DNA of 64,000 nt from Blasia pusilla (lineage: Eukaryota; Marchantiophyta; Marchantiopsida; Blasiales), in contig CM114273.1 in the NCBI GenBank assembly GCA_050084515.1, positions 13,020,001-13,084,000 on the forward strand, given 5' to 3'. The position numbers and the translations under genes are program-made. Below, piece after piece: positions 1 through 11,020 of the stretch (its first letter is position 1; each line of letters starts with the position of its first letter). The notes beneath the pieces were generated by a model. That model saw nothing but the letters and a program-made list of their open reading frames with translations. It searched no databases and was not told the DNA's origin.

Positions 1-1747
1 ATCAATAATTCAAAAAGTTTTCATTTCAAAGTTTAAATATAAAATTTATTTTTCTAAAAGTTATAAAGAGTAAAAAAAATCATTTTAAGATAAATATATT
101 CTAAATTTAGAATTTAAATAAAAGTGAATTCTTATAAATAATTCCAATCCTCCTTAACAATTAGAATTTTACTCTTCACTTTCCCATCAAAATAACATTC
201 ATTGATTAAATTATTACTTAATTTTAATAAATAAAATTTTCCATTCACATTCATTTTCCTTTCTCAAACTATCAATTTAAAAATACATTTTCTATAATCA
301 AATTTTTTTCATGGAATAATTTAAAATTAATTTACATATTCTTAAATCTTACAAGAGTAATAAAGTTCCACTTTTGTAAATAATTTCACTCCTAAACTAA
401 AATTTAAATGATACATCAAGAACCTAAATAATTCTTTCATAAAGTTATTAATCAAAAATATATTCCTCTCTTTTTCATACTCATTTTCTCTACCCATCTC
501 ATGTGAATCAAGGTACTAAATTCAAGCATGTTCCTATTTTGTCTTATTGTGCATATATGGTCTCCCCTTACAATATAGATAGATTCTTTGTTAAAAAAAT
601 AAATTTGAAGTTTTTCCAATTGCCATATGATAGATGTTTGTAAATTAAGAAACCCTTCTTCTTTCTCATATAAAAAATTCTTGGATTATCACTTCCATTG
701 TATTTCGTAGTCTGGCTTGTTTAACTTATTTGGAGAGCGAGCCCTCTAAATATGACTCTTCCTCGACACGCGTTCCCATCTTGTTTTATTCATGACCTCT
801 ATCTAGATTTATTCTTTGGCTTTGTAATGCAATTTTTTTTTAATGTGATCCAAATGTTCACCCCAACTAAGGAGGTTTTATATGATGCATATGATTGGGG
901 GAAGGGGTAGATGGTACTTCCTCATACTATAAAGAGAGAACATGGTATAATTAAAACACAAATATATGACAAGAATATATCAAAGAATAATATTTGCTAT
1001 TTCTCAATATGTCATAAGCATTTCTCATCAGAACACTAGTACTACTTTGTCTTTCCATGCAATCATGCATTGCATAAAACCTCATTCCACAATTCTTTTT
1101 TTCTCTTAGAAGGTTTCACTTCTTGTAGTATATGTGAACATTCTGTTTTAGGAAAAAAACCTTATAGTTTTTATAGTATATGTGGTGGAGAGTCACATAT
1201 AATTGTAGTTTAGATGCCTACGAAGGTCAAAAGGTCGGACTCAAATGTGCCTTGGTTGTAGGAAATTTTGAATTCATTCCGCAATTTTGAGTATTTCTAT
1301 AGTAATTTATTTGCATCTTTTTCCTATATAGTTTGCATAGAATAATAATTCTTCTTCTATAGTAATTTATTAGACATGCATACATAGTAGTGACTTTCCA
1401 AAATTTGCAAGTCTTTAATAAACAAGTTTAACCCGTTAATTTTTTTCCCAAAATGGAGACACATGAATCTTTTAAACTAAAGAAAGCCTCAATCAAAGAG
1501 AAAATTTTCCTCTTTTAAGACGATCCAACTCCTTCTTGGAATGCCTTGTTTTGATATTAAGAAAAAAAAAACATTCATTCCCATCCTTCCTCCCTGTTTT
1601 CCTATGATGGATTATTTTCCTATTGTGGATGTGATTTCAATTTTAAATTTTTTTAATTATTACATTTTGATTCCATCATAAACCAAATTGTCTCCTCCAC
1701 ACTCCCCATAATCTTCCTTCTGACTTTCCTACTTGTCCGATTGTGTG

Positions 1748-1789
1748 CATGCATGCATACATACATACATACATACATACATACATACT
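1748..1789. repeat. (CATG/CATA)n microsatellite
   Basis: Two or three CATG units pass directly into about eight CATA units, a simple tetranucleotide repeat in AT-rich intergenic DNA. Confidence 0.95.
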
Positions 1790-1940
1790 AGTGAGATTCT
1801 CGTGGGATGCACTAAAAAGAAAAAAGTATTTGAAGAGTTTTAGCTAGTGTATAGGCCGTTCACGAATTAATGATTATGTATGAGAAAAAAAGTGATTGAA
1901 GAGCTAGTGTATGTTGCACTTGTTGCCCGTAGCATGTAAT

Positions 1941-2004
1941 ATACTATATGAAATAAATAGAGGGGATTACTCTTATACTATATGAAATAAATAGAGGGGA
2001 TTAC
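1941..2004. repeat. Tandem duplication of a 30-bp unit
   Basis: The 30 bases at 1941-1970 recur exactly at 1975-2004, separated by TCTT, giving a 34-bp period. This is a recent local duplication with no coding content. Confidence 0.95.
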
Positions 2005-2790
2005 AAGAGGGCGTAAGATTGGAATCTAGTAGGTCTAAAGAGCTAAGTCTTCACGAATATGAAAAGTGATGGCGTCACTCTTTGAGATAGGAAATAAAAG
2101 GGATTCAAGAAGCCTCATAAAAGACAAACTTTATCTTGTAAAGTAAGGTCCTCCGCTTAAATAGGGATGTGAGGACTTTTCAAGATAAGATATAAAGGGG
2201 ATTTATAGTCCTAGTCTCAAATTGAAGTATATGTGGTTTAGATAGATATGAGTCTCAATGTTAAAAGCGATGGGGAAATACATGGGAATTAAAAGAAAAA
2301 GGGGATTCAAAGAGATGTGGTCTATAGAAGTAAAATTGTAAGCAAGAAAGGGTTGGTCATAGAATTTATTAGGGGAAAAAAATAGTTTTGAACAATTTTC
2401 CTATGTATACACATTGAAATCACATAAATTGTGGTTCTTCTTTGTTATATTTTTGGCCATACCTAACTCAACATATCTCTTATTCTTTTTTTGTTGTCTT
2501 GTTTGTCAGTATCCCTCAATATATCTTTATCTCATCTACTAATAATTACTTTTCATCATCAATCATCATTCGAAGATCTATTCTATATTATGGGGGCATA
2601 GTTCTTCCCATACTTGCATTATATGTTGAGAGGATACGAAAGGTATTTTTTTAAAAAAATTTAAGAAACTTATTGAGAGTTTTCCCTTAAGATATGTCAG
2701 ATTTTTAACTACAATTCCACATTGGAAGGTAATGCATGGTATATTATACCAACAAATTTCTGATGTGTAAAATATGAGTATTAGCCAAGA

Positions 2791-2811
2791 ATATATATAT
2801 ATATATATATA
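2791..2811. repeat. (AT)n microsatellite
   Basis: About ten uninterrupted AT dinucleotides. Confidence 0.95.
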
Positions 2812-3844
2812 GTTTTAAAACATTTATTTGATAATTAATCAAATTAGATAATATACTTATGTTTGGAGTAGAAATTTAGTTAATTCTAAAGAAGGGAGAC
2901 GTGTTGAAGTGCTCATCAATTTCGTGGTTTTTATTTTAGTACACAGTTGGATTGAGCTAGAAATTTGGAGGCTTTTCCCTTAACCTTTAAGAAAACTCTT
3001 AAATCGTTCAGATTTGGAGCATGGATCTTGTTGACAACATGGCAGATGGAAGACAATTTTATTGGTTTTGATTGATAATGGAGCCGCTGTGGGACTATAA
3101 TCCTTGAAATTTTGGCACATGATGTGGATATGACATTTCCCCATGCCGTGGCATAATTTCAACATTTGTGGAGGGATGGTTGCAACGCTTGGTATGAAAT
3201 AATGGATGGAGAAGAAATGTGGTCATGGAAAAACTATGGAGTAGGTGATAAAGAAAAGAAAGGGGTTTGGGAAATTTTGGGGAGAATACATGTCATGGGT
3301 TATTTCTTTCCACCACACAATAGGGGGAATTTTAGTCACTAATCTTGGGGGTTGGAATTCCCATTGTAGAGCATTGATTTTTCCATACAGTCAAATTACA
3401 AAGTTTTAAATGGGGGACAAGAACATCGCTTGTAGCAGATTTAGGGAACCCTTACATGGACGGTTTCGAAAATTTGGTCTATTTAGATTGTAAGATCTGT
3501 ATTGTCCAGAGCAATAAACTACATGTAAAGGGGTATTGATAATCTGGATGCTAAAGTGTTGAATCCATTGAAAATTTGTGTGAGTGAAGGCGCATCAAGG
3601 TGCATTCAGCTTGAACTTTGTTGCTTTACTCTTTTGAATGGCAAAGGTAGAGGGACGCTATTGTGTGAAGGTGTTATTTCTTTGGTTGCACAAAAAGAGA
3701 TAAGGGCGGATAAGTGCACACATGGATAGCAAAAAGTGGGATCTGCACTTATTGCTCGTGGCGGGAGGCGGACGAAACAACAAGGGGGGAAGAAGTGGGG
3801 ACAATGGAGGAGGCAAGCGGACAAGTATGAGACTTGAGGGCAAA

Positions 3845-3882
3845 TTTTTTTATTTTATTTTATTTTATTTTATTTTATTTTT
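3845..3882. repeat. (TTTTA)n microsatellite
   Basis: Seven near-perfect TTTTA units after a short T run. Confidence 0.95.
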
Positions 3883-5281
3883 GGGGAGGAAGGGGGCGGA
3901 TGACAAGAAGGAGGTTTAGACTAATTTGTAATAGAGAAAGCAAGAAAGATGGTCATATATGTTTGTCTATATATACTATTGTCATGCTTATCACCTAAAT
4001 ATTTAACATTACCATTTTATGGATGAAATATGTTTGATTCTTGAGTGTGACTTCTATTTCCATGTATGTTGATTTCTTCATGCCAATATTTTGTTGGAGA
4101 ATATAGGGTTTTCTTTATAAGATTCTATGTATGTATCAAAATCTTATATTTAGGTCTGCCGTAGGTCAAATTTCTTCATTTAAGTTTTTTGGTTTGATAT
4201 ATAGTTTGCTTCGTAAAGTTGGCAAGAACAAATTTCTAACCTTTTTTTCATAAGGAAGGCGATTTTTATTAACAAACGTCAGATGACAATACCTTGCGAT
4301 TAATGAACGAATCTCGATGATACCTTGCCTCGGATTGCAAATACAAGTTGAAAGACTACCTTCAAAACCTACACTTCTTTGACTCTCAATTAGTGATCCT
4401 ACTTACGTCAAAGCTCATTGATGAGAATCCTCATGACTCTCAATTAATGTTAATGCGTATGAGAGAGCTCTTTCATGACAATGCTCAAGAAAGAGCTTTT
4501 TGAATGCTTAACATCTTCAGTCAAATTCTTTGTATGGAAGAGTTTGCTCAAAACAATTATAAGACGACTCAGCTAATCACCAAGGTTTGATTACTAGGTC
4601 TTAGAATCCAACTATAAAACTCGTATAATAATCTATGATCTCAAAGGATTTATTTTTCTCTCTTATTCAAATCTTAAAATAGTTTGCTATGAAAATTGGC
4701 CAAGGCATTGATTTTATCTTCTTAACCCTCCAATAACTCAATATGGTGGCAATTAATCCCTTCAATCTCCTCCTTGAACTCTCATGAATTCAACATCTTC
4801 AATCCATATTCAAACTTCTCTAAAATATCCCAAGGCATTGGATTGCACTTTCTTAGAACTCTATAAATGATTTCAACAAGATTCAACTTCTTGAAATCCC
4901 CATAACTTCCCATATTTCCAAGCCTCTGTCAATATCCTCGCGTTTACAAATAGAACTTATGCAAAGCTTCAAAAACTCTTCTCCAACTCTCTCCACAAAA
5001 AGTGATTGCGTCTTAGGAAAAAAAAATTATGGCCGAAGAATGTTGGTAAGGAAATAGTGAAGGAAAATCCCACAAACATGAATTACTCTACATTTAGTCA
5101 AAGTGGTAAAGTATTGAAATTGACCTAGGATGGATGGAAAATTCTTTACCATCCAAAAGTGACCTAATGGCAACAAATCCTTGAAAGTCATTTGGAAGGA
5201 TAAGTTAGGGAGATTAAAACATATTTGTAAGCGAAAAATGGAGAGGATTTAGAGAGCACAAAGGCACATTTGAAGTTTTCT

Positions 5282-5798
5282 TGCGAATCCACATTGTCAT
5301 ACAACATACATTGCTGACATACCATACTCACATACATACATAACATAGACGAGAGCATACACAAACACAAGTGTACCACAACTGAAATCCGTGAAAGATC
5401 TATTGTTATAAAACACGTAAAGAATCACATATAATCGAGCCAAACCCACTCCACGACGGGAGAATCCAGATCGAAGCTTGCGGGAACCACCATAGCCAAG
5501 AGCTCTACTCACTACGAAGGCTAACTCCCAACGCAACAGACTCTACTCAAAGAACAAACTGTTCTTTGAGTACACTCCACACTATACCCTTCAACCTAAG
5601 GGCGGGCCCTATTGGAAAAGTCACCCTCAATAGAGTAATCCCCAACCCTATGTATGTTCTCTACTAGCACACTATACTCTACGACATAATCCGTATGGTC
5701 GTGCGAATCCACATTGTCATACAACATACATCGTTGACATACTCACATACATACATAACATAGATGAGAGCATACACAAACACAAGTGTACCACAACT
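5282..5798 (-). repeat. 3' LTR-like region built around two near-identical 100-bp blocks
   Basis: The block at 5702-5798 starts TGCGAATCC and ends ACCACAACT; nearly the same block recurs at 5282-5383 with a 5-bp insertion. On the minus strand the outer block begins TTGTGGTACAC directly after a G-rich polypurine tract, as expected for the start of a 3' LTR. The roughly 320 bp between the blocks is non-coding and contains a perfect hairpin. The arrangement could be a tandem U3 duplication, two overlapping LTRs, or a miniature terminal-repeat element inserted here. The true LTR end is not resolved. Confidence 0.6.
5544..5572. repeat. Perfect 13-bp hairpin in the LTR-like region
   Basis: TACTCAAAGAACA at 5544-5556 pairs perfectly with TGTTCTTTGAGTA at 5560-5572 across a three-base loop. 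It may be an LTR RNA structure or a transcription-factor palindrome; function is unknown. Confidence 0.85.
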
Positions 5799-5812
5799 CG
5801 CCCCCCTAACTG
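5799..5812 (-). other. Polypurine tract of the minus-strand gypsy element
   Basis: On the minus strand GTTAGGGGGGCGAG lies immediately before the LTR-like start and about 160 bp after the last pol codons. This is the position and composition of the plus-strand primer for reverse transcription. Confidence 0.65.
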
Positions 5813-5970
5813 GCGGTTAGGTCCCTCTAACTCCTAGGTAGCCCTATACATCTACTACATGCTATAGACCTTCGTGGGTGCACGAATCAGAAGGCCGGGT
5901 GCTAGGTTGCCCCATCGTTAGTCGCACATATGTAATCCATATCATACAAAGATCAAGTCATCTACCCCTC

Positions 5971-6390
5971 CTAAGTATATCGAGGACAAACCCACCTTCC
6001 AGTAGGAACAACATCCATACGTGAAGTCAAACACATCATGTGCCAACCCCTGTAACACCGATCAGACACCAACATACGGGTTGCGTTACTAGCAAACCCA
6101 CACAACATGTACCTCAAGCTAGCACGTATCATGGCTAAGCTTGGGTCAACAGTACCATCCATATTTGGAAGATGACATGGCGCACAATTGCGCACATGGT
6201 CCTTCCAAACAACTCCATTACGACCCTCCAACATGAGAACTCCAGAAGCTAACACCTCTCGCATTCATAAAATAGTGCGGCCTCCCGTCATATCCAACGT
6301 TGTCGGTGCAATCTACTGCAAATAGACATAGTCCCCCACATGGAACCTACGAATCGATGGTCGATAACCTCCACCCCGAATGGTTGCATA
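5971..6390 (-). pseudogene. Integrase C-terminus with PHD-like zinc finger
   Basis: The frame at 6264-5971 (97 codons) starts in an integrase C-terminal region; just upstream in another frame lies FHVGDYVYL, typical of the small beta-barrel after the gypsy integrase core. At residues 52-96 the spacing fits a PHD finger (C4HC3): positions 52, 55, 67, 70, 75, 78, 93 and 96, with core GWHMMCL and PTGRWVCPR. Five ligands are intact (C55, C70, H75, C78, C93); three are changed (Y52, S67, Y96). PHD fingers commonly read histone H3 tails, so the intact ancestor may have guided integration to certain chromatin, as chromodomains do in chromoviruses; that role is inferred. The frame ends at a TAG at 5971, about 160 bp before the polypurine tract, so this is the pol C-terminus. 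Confidence 0.75.
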
Positions 6391-7487
6391 TCGCAACGTA
6401 TCCCTGTGTTGAGCAATGGCAAGATTCTCAAAGGCTGTTGGCATAACTCTCCGAAAGAGCTATGTCCGCTGAGAACACACTCTCATCCACATCTCTGGGT
6501 CATCATGGTTCACCACCTCACTAGACTCCCGACGAATTATTGCTGGCAAGTCTGGATCTCGGCCGTATAACAGAAAATAAGATGAGAAAGAAGACAAGGA
6601 TGCTTGGCGACTAAACCTATACCCCATGGCTAACATGACAACTGAATATCCAAGTCTCCAAGATGCCCCTTCTGTAGGCCATACTTGCGCAATGCCCTCT
6701 TCACCGTCTTAACAACACGCTTTGCCAAACCACCCGCCTCTCGATGATAAATCAACGTCACACAAGGCCTGAAACTTACCCTGAAACTCTGTACCCTGGT
6801 CGGTTAGCATCTAGCTGGTGCACCAAAATGACTAAGCACTCTATCAGGAAACACATACGCTGTTCCCTCACTTGCCTTGTCAAGTAATGCCACCAACTCA
6901 ATCCACTTGGAGAAGTGCTCCACCATCACCAACACATATCGATGATGTCGTACAGTCAACGGTAACGGTCCCGCAAAGTCCACACTCCAACGGTAACCCA
7001 ACCCCATAATAGGCAAGGGGTGTAACTATGGTGTAGGGGCATTGAATGATGCCCTCACTTGGTCACAAACCATAAAACGTGACACAAAGTGTTGCACCTG
7101 AGTATGCATGCCACGCCACTAATATTGGCCAAGGAGTAAGGTATACTTATGCTTTACCCCAAAATGTCCCAACTCCTCATGGGCATGTCGCACAATGCGC
7201 TCTCTCTGAGCCAAATGCGGCACCACTCGTACTCTATCATCCTCCCACACACGGAGAATATGTGTTCCCTCCAATCGATACCTCCTAGCACGTTGAAGAA
7301 CATGGTCTCGCTCCTTGGCACTCACTATGCCTGGCACCCTACTGGTCCGTAGGAACTCCAACACCAACGCATTATCATGAATATCATGCTGATCCGTACC
7401 ACCATCTCCAACCTCAGGATCTGAAGGTTGGCCATCTACCCTCTCACTAGAGTAAGATGTTATGTGGTCCTCCATACTAGAGTCCAT
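6391..7487 (-). pseudogene. Gypsy integrase, zinc-binding and catalytic regions (broken)
   Basis: The frame at 7487-7119 carries the N-terminal HHCC region (HAHEELGHFG) and runs past stops into VCDQVRASF and then, at 7016-6804, the core start VDFAGPLP with the first catalytic Asp and FSKWIELVAL. The second Asp (TDQGTEF) is readable near 6800 only after a frameshift. Near 6720 the block normally carrying the catalytic Glu reads GGLAKRVVKTVKRAL, with Lys at the Glu site. Integrase inserts the cDNA into the chromosome; this copy would be inactive from the Glu loss, the stops and the frameshift. The stop at 7119 replaces a Trp codon (TGG to TAG). It follows RNase H, as in Ty3/gypsy. Confidence 0.88.
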
Positions 7488-7569
7488 CCCTAACCACTAT
7501 AAAAAGGCAGATGCATGCCAACCTGGCACCATCTCCTCATCAACCTCGCCATGCCATCTAGCCCCAGTT

Positions 7570-7640
7570 GCATCTTCTTGGCTAGTACATGGGTTGTCGT
7601 GCGCATACATATCGCTACACAACATACATCGTTCGTCACA
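7570..7640. repeat. Diverged third copy of the LTR-like block
   Basis: Shared words with 5700-5760 include GTCGTGCG and ACAACATACATCGTT in the same order and similar spacing. The match is partial and by eye only. Confidence 0.4.
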
Positions 7641-7861
7641 TCTACACCACACAACACCGATCTTCCCCACACACGGGTCGATCCACACATGTACAAAAAT
7701 CAACTCATACATATACATGGAGATCACACAACAAAAATAAAGAGTAGTAAAAATGGCATACCCGGCCTAAAACTCCACTCCTCAATCTACATCGGCATAT
7801 CGAGCCTCGTCCACCCTGTGCTGTCCCTACCTAGGCACTACAACCCTACATAATGTATGAA

Positions 7862-7972
7862 GCTATTTTTAGGGGAAGAGCCAAAAGGCTCTTCCCCTAA
7901 AAATAGCCCTTCCTTTGGTAACCTGCGCGCACAGGTTACCAAGGGCGGGTGACCTGGTCAACAAGTCACCCG
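7862..7972. repeat. Three consecutive perfect hairpins
   Basis: Stem 1 pairs 7862-7882 with 7887-7907 (21 bp, loop AAAA). Stem 2 pairs TTGGTAACCTG at 7915-7925 with CAGGTTACCAA at 7932-7942 (11 bp, 6-base loop). Stem 3 pairs CGGGTGAC at 7946-7953 with GTCACCCG at 7965-7972 (8 bp, 11-base loop). All three are perfect although the surrounding pol is decayed. They could be an inserted palindromic element or RNA structures of the retrotransposon. Confidence 0.9.
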
Positions 7973-8129
7973 GCTGTAAAAGACCTCAACATGAAAGTTA
8001 TCAGGAACGACGTTCTTGACACAATGGACCTATCCTCAACCTCATCCGACACCGTGGGACAAAGTTACACTCAAGATAGTCCGCTGGCTCCTACGCCCTA
8101 TCCACGATAGATCTCGGCCTATCGGCTAC

Positions 8130-8923
8130 TCAGATGTGACAGGGTTCCTACTCAACCCATCACCATCAAGGTTGGAAACTCCAGGTCTATGTACCACCTG
8201 TAAGTCATACTCTTGTAAGATAAGAGCCCATCGTGCAAGCTTCCCTATAAGCTTGTCAGACTCCATCAACCACTTGAGCGGTTAGTGATCAGTAACAAGG
8301 GTAAATTGTGTGCCAAACAAGTAACACCTAAAGTGTGCAACAGCCCACACTACTGCCAAACACTCTTCCTCATATGAACTATAGCGCGACTCCGCTGCAT
8401 TATTCGAACGACTTACATAGGCCACCACAAACTCCATGTGCTCATCATCATGTTGTGTCAACACCGCTCCAAGTCCCAACATACTCCAATCAGTGTGCAA
8501 CTGAAATGGGCGCTCTCTGATAGGTCTCCTCAAGATAGGCACGACCACCAAGTGGGCCTTGAGCTCCACAAAAGCTCTCTCCTGATCATCTCCCCAATGC
8601 CACTCCTGATTTGATTTCAGCAATTGGTTCAAAGGCTTTGCCATAGCACTAAATCCCTTCACATACCTCCGATAGTAGTTTGCCAATCCCATGAATGCCC
8701 GAACTCTACTCACATCTACCAGATGAGGAATAAGTGCAATAGCCTCCACCTTTGCTTGCTGAACTCCCAAACCACCTGGACAGATCACATGACCCAAGTA
8801 CTCAACATCCTCATGGAAGAACGTACACTTTCCTAGATGCAAACGTAGACCATGAGCTTTCAACCGCTCAAACACAATCTGCAAATGTATCTGATGCTCC
8901 TCCACCGTGTTACTGAACACCAA
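8130..8923 (-). pseudogene. Gypsy RT C-terminal part and RNase H
   Basis: The frame 8923-8282 continues from YIDDILVF into VEYLGHVI and the connection region (AFMGLANYYRRYVKGFS), then RNase H with HTDWSMLGLGAVL, SRSNNAAESRYSSYEEE and VTDH. In the same frame a TAA at 8282-8284 replaces the Gln of the usual TDHQPL motif, and similarity continues beyond it (PLKWLMESDK) to about 8130. RNase H degrades the RNA template during cDNA synthesis. One C-to-T change explains the stop. Confidence 0.92.
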
Positions 8924-9614
8924 GATATCATCAATGTAATACCAAACAAAAACCTTACTTTGCTAGGATCCTGTCCATCACTCTCTAAAACTCGACAAGT
9001 GCATTCTTCAACCCAAAGGGTAAGAGTTTCTACTGATACAAACAATCCTTGCCATGAGAGTTGACACCCCAAAATGATGTCTTGGCCTTGTCACTCTCTC
9101 AAGTCGGCAACTGATGGTATCCTGTCCGAAGATCCAAAGTACTAAAAATCTTTTCCTGTCCCACCACATCAAACATCTCCTCAGGTGTAGGCATGGTATA
9201 CCTATCGGCCTTGGTTTGTCGATTGATAGGAAGGTAATCTCCACACATCCGCCTATCCGTATAGTTGCCATGCACATCCTTTTTAGCAGGCATGACAGTG
9301 GCTGATGCATACTCTCCATGCGATAACTCCACTAATCCACTCTGCAAAAGGTCCAACATCCTACTTTGAATCAGGTCCCTCTCCATATCACTATATTGGT
9401 AGGGACGACGGAAGATTGGTGTATCACTAGCCAAATCAATCCATATATCGGGTCCAACCAAAGCACCCAACTCCTTCATGCTAAAGGCAAAACAACTATT
9501 ATAAGCATGTAGGAATTGTGTTAAGCATTGTTTCTCACCTCCCGTAAGCTTGGGCCCAAGTAATGGCTCCCAAGTCTCCTCCACTGGCACGCTAGAGGGA
9601 GAGGATGACGCCAT
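8924..9614 (-). pseudogene. Gypsy reverse transcriptase, N-terminal and palm regions
   Basis: The frame 9614-9099 (171 codons) shows the Ty3 RT fingers and palm: IFRRPYQYSDMERDLI, LVELSHGEYASATVMPAKKD, RMCGDYLPINRQT and FSTLDLRTGYHQLP. The catalytic YIDDILVF lies at about 8920-8950 after frameshifts in 8940-9099. RT makes cDNA from the element RNA. Upstream it is in the same frame as the methyltransferase C-terminus, separated by two adjacent TAG codons near 9620, so the two were probably one polyprotein. Confidence 0.93.
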
Positions 9615-9620
9615 TGGCTA

Positions 9621-11020
9621 CTATGCAACCCCCTCACATGATGGTACACCCTTAGTTACACCATCATTTGAGCAAATAACTCCTCCACCAGCATGAGCAA
9701 CCAACTCCACATGCCCAGTCATTACATCCCATTTACTCCAAGGATGAAAAATACTACTCTCCTCGCCCCCAACCGATGCCTCTACCGTCCCGGTAGCCAT
9801 CGAGGTCATCACAAGGGGTGGAAGACCCACAGACATAGTTCGAAGCCGACGTTGCTTGGCCATACCAAGACTCAAAATCCATGTCAAACAATTCAGGTCC
9901 ATGGCATGACCCAACACATGCCGTCGTGAAGCCTCAGAAATGGAAGCAATCGCTGTCACACTAGTAGCAAATCCCATCAAACGCTCTCTCTCATCAGCGT
10001 TAGGCTTCACCAATTTTCGCACATGAGAATCCCATGCAAGCCCGGGACCACCTTCCTTATAGGCATTTGATGAGGGAAAACTCACAAATGTGGGTAGTGC
10101 CATCTAGGCTGCCCCACACGGTTCACCATTGCCATGGGTGACCGATCAATAATCCTCACCACCTGAGAAAGTCACCCAGTATCCAAGATACTATCCACTG
10201 TAAGGCAAGAATTCCGCTACACTACATCATATGCACGACGTAGATCCTCCCTAGGCAACAAGTTTGTCCACCACAACCGTGGACGATGTGCACGCAAGCC
10301 AACTCGCGCTGCATCCAACAACACCGCTGGTCCAATCCAAGACCGCACCTCATGAACACTCGTCATCATCTGGGTCCGAGTGTCACCCAATAATGGAACA
10401 TTCTCCGGAATGTAAGTTGGAGCACGTGCCTGATGAACCTGAAGATGTCGTAACACATGCAACATTTCCCAAAACAATCGAGACCTAGGATCGTGTAATC
10501 CCTCACCACGACCAGCACGTGTATGACCCTGACATGGCCATCCAACAATCACCAAATCCACAAGACCAACCCTCTCAAGGTCTTGCGCCCCCAACAATGC
10601 AATGTGTGACGGCAAGGCACGCTGATACCCATGAATAGCTGATGGCGGAAACAACTTAGGATATCTCCGCATCAACTGACCAATATGTCGGGATGAGACT
10701 CTCTAGGCCGTCTCATCTCGCTCCACATACACGTATCTCCGCACAGGAATACCGGCCTCCAACACTGCAGCCAAACGAGTGCTAATCCCACCAAAGAGAT
10801 CTAACACACAAATGCACTCCGGCGGATACCGCCATACAATGGGTGTAGTATCCAAAGGGGATAACCCAACTGGACCAGAAGTAGGAGTCCGCCGTGGAGC
10901 CTCCTCTTCCTCGTGAGGTATAACAGCCTCACACCAAGCCTCCTGCACTAGGCAATCAGCCTCCTCCCGTAGTGCACCTCCTGAACTCCAAAGTGGCACA
11001 TCCAACGATGAGGATACCAC
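9621..11020 (-). pseudogene. DNMT3-like C5 cytosine methyltransferase domain inside pol
   Basis: Blocks of a 5-methylcytosine DNA methyltransferase appear in canonical order on the minus strand. Motif I is VLDLFGGISTRLAAVLEAGI with VYVERDE (about 10730-10810, S-adenosylmethionine binding). Motif IV is VIVGWPCQGHTRAG (about 10520-10560), with the catalytic Cys in PC. Motif VI is PENV (about 10400). Motif VIII is RAHRPRLWWTNL (about 10260). The target-recognition and motif IX/X region follows at 10103-9870 (LPTFVSFPSSNAYKEGGPGL, NADERERLMGF, RRHVLGHAMDLN). Non-rearranged order, the LFWEM sequence after PC and the NADERE block favour DNMT3 type; DRM enzymes have permuted motifs. It lies between protease and RT. 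Damage: TAG at 10703, TAG at 10217, TGA near 10172, a one-base frameshift near 10100 and TAG TAG near 9620. An intact version would add methyl groups to cytosines; which sites is unknown. Confidence 0.92.

Larger units (their letters stand above)
1..5281. other. AT-rich intergenic DNA, no gene seen
   Basis: The stretch is strongly AT-rich with many homopolymer runs. The few open frames of 60-80 codons are low in complexity and match no family I know. It contains several simple repeats listed separately. It ends where the 3' LTR-like block of the minus-strand gypsy element begins. It may hold unrecognised decayed transposon sequence. Confidence 0.6.
7497..8129 (-). other. Spacer between RNase H and integrase
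   Basis: On the minus strand RNase H similarity ends near 8130 and integrase similarity begins near 7487. In between lie three hairpins (7862-7972) and a stretch (about 7570-7640) resembling the element's own LTR-like block. A Cys-rich frame at 7727-7497 reads in phase with integrase across one TAG, but I recognise no domain in it. The segment may be an LTR or other insertion within pol rather than coding sequence. Confidence 0.5.

Noticed and set aside
7497-7727. Cys-rich frame (CRCDERCMLC) as an extra zinc finger in pol
   Set aside because: Spacing fits no known finger and the underlying DNA resembles the LTR-like block rather than coding sequence.
7946-7955. GGGTGACC in the third hairpin as another 5S box C
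   Set aside because: No box A lies at the required distance; the word is part of the hairpin stem.
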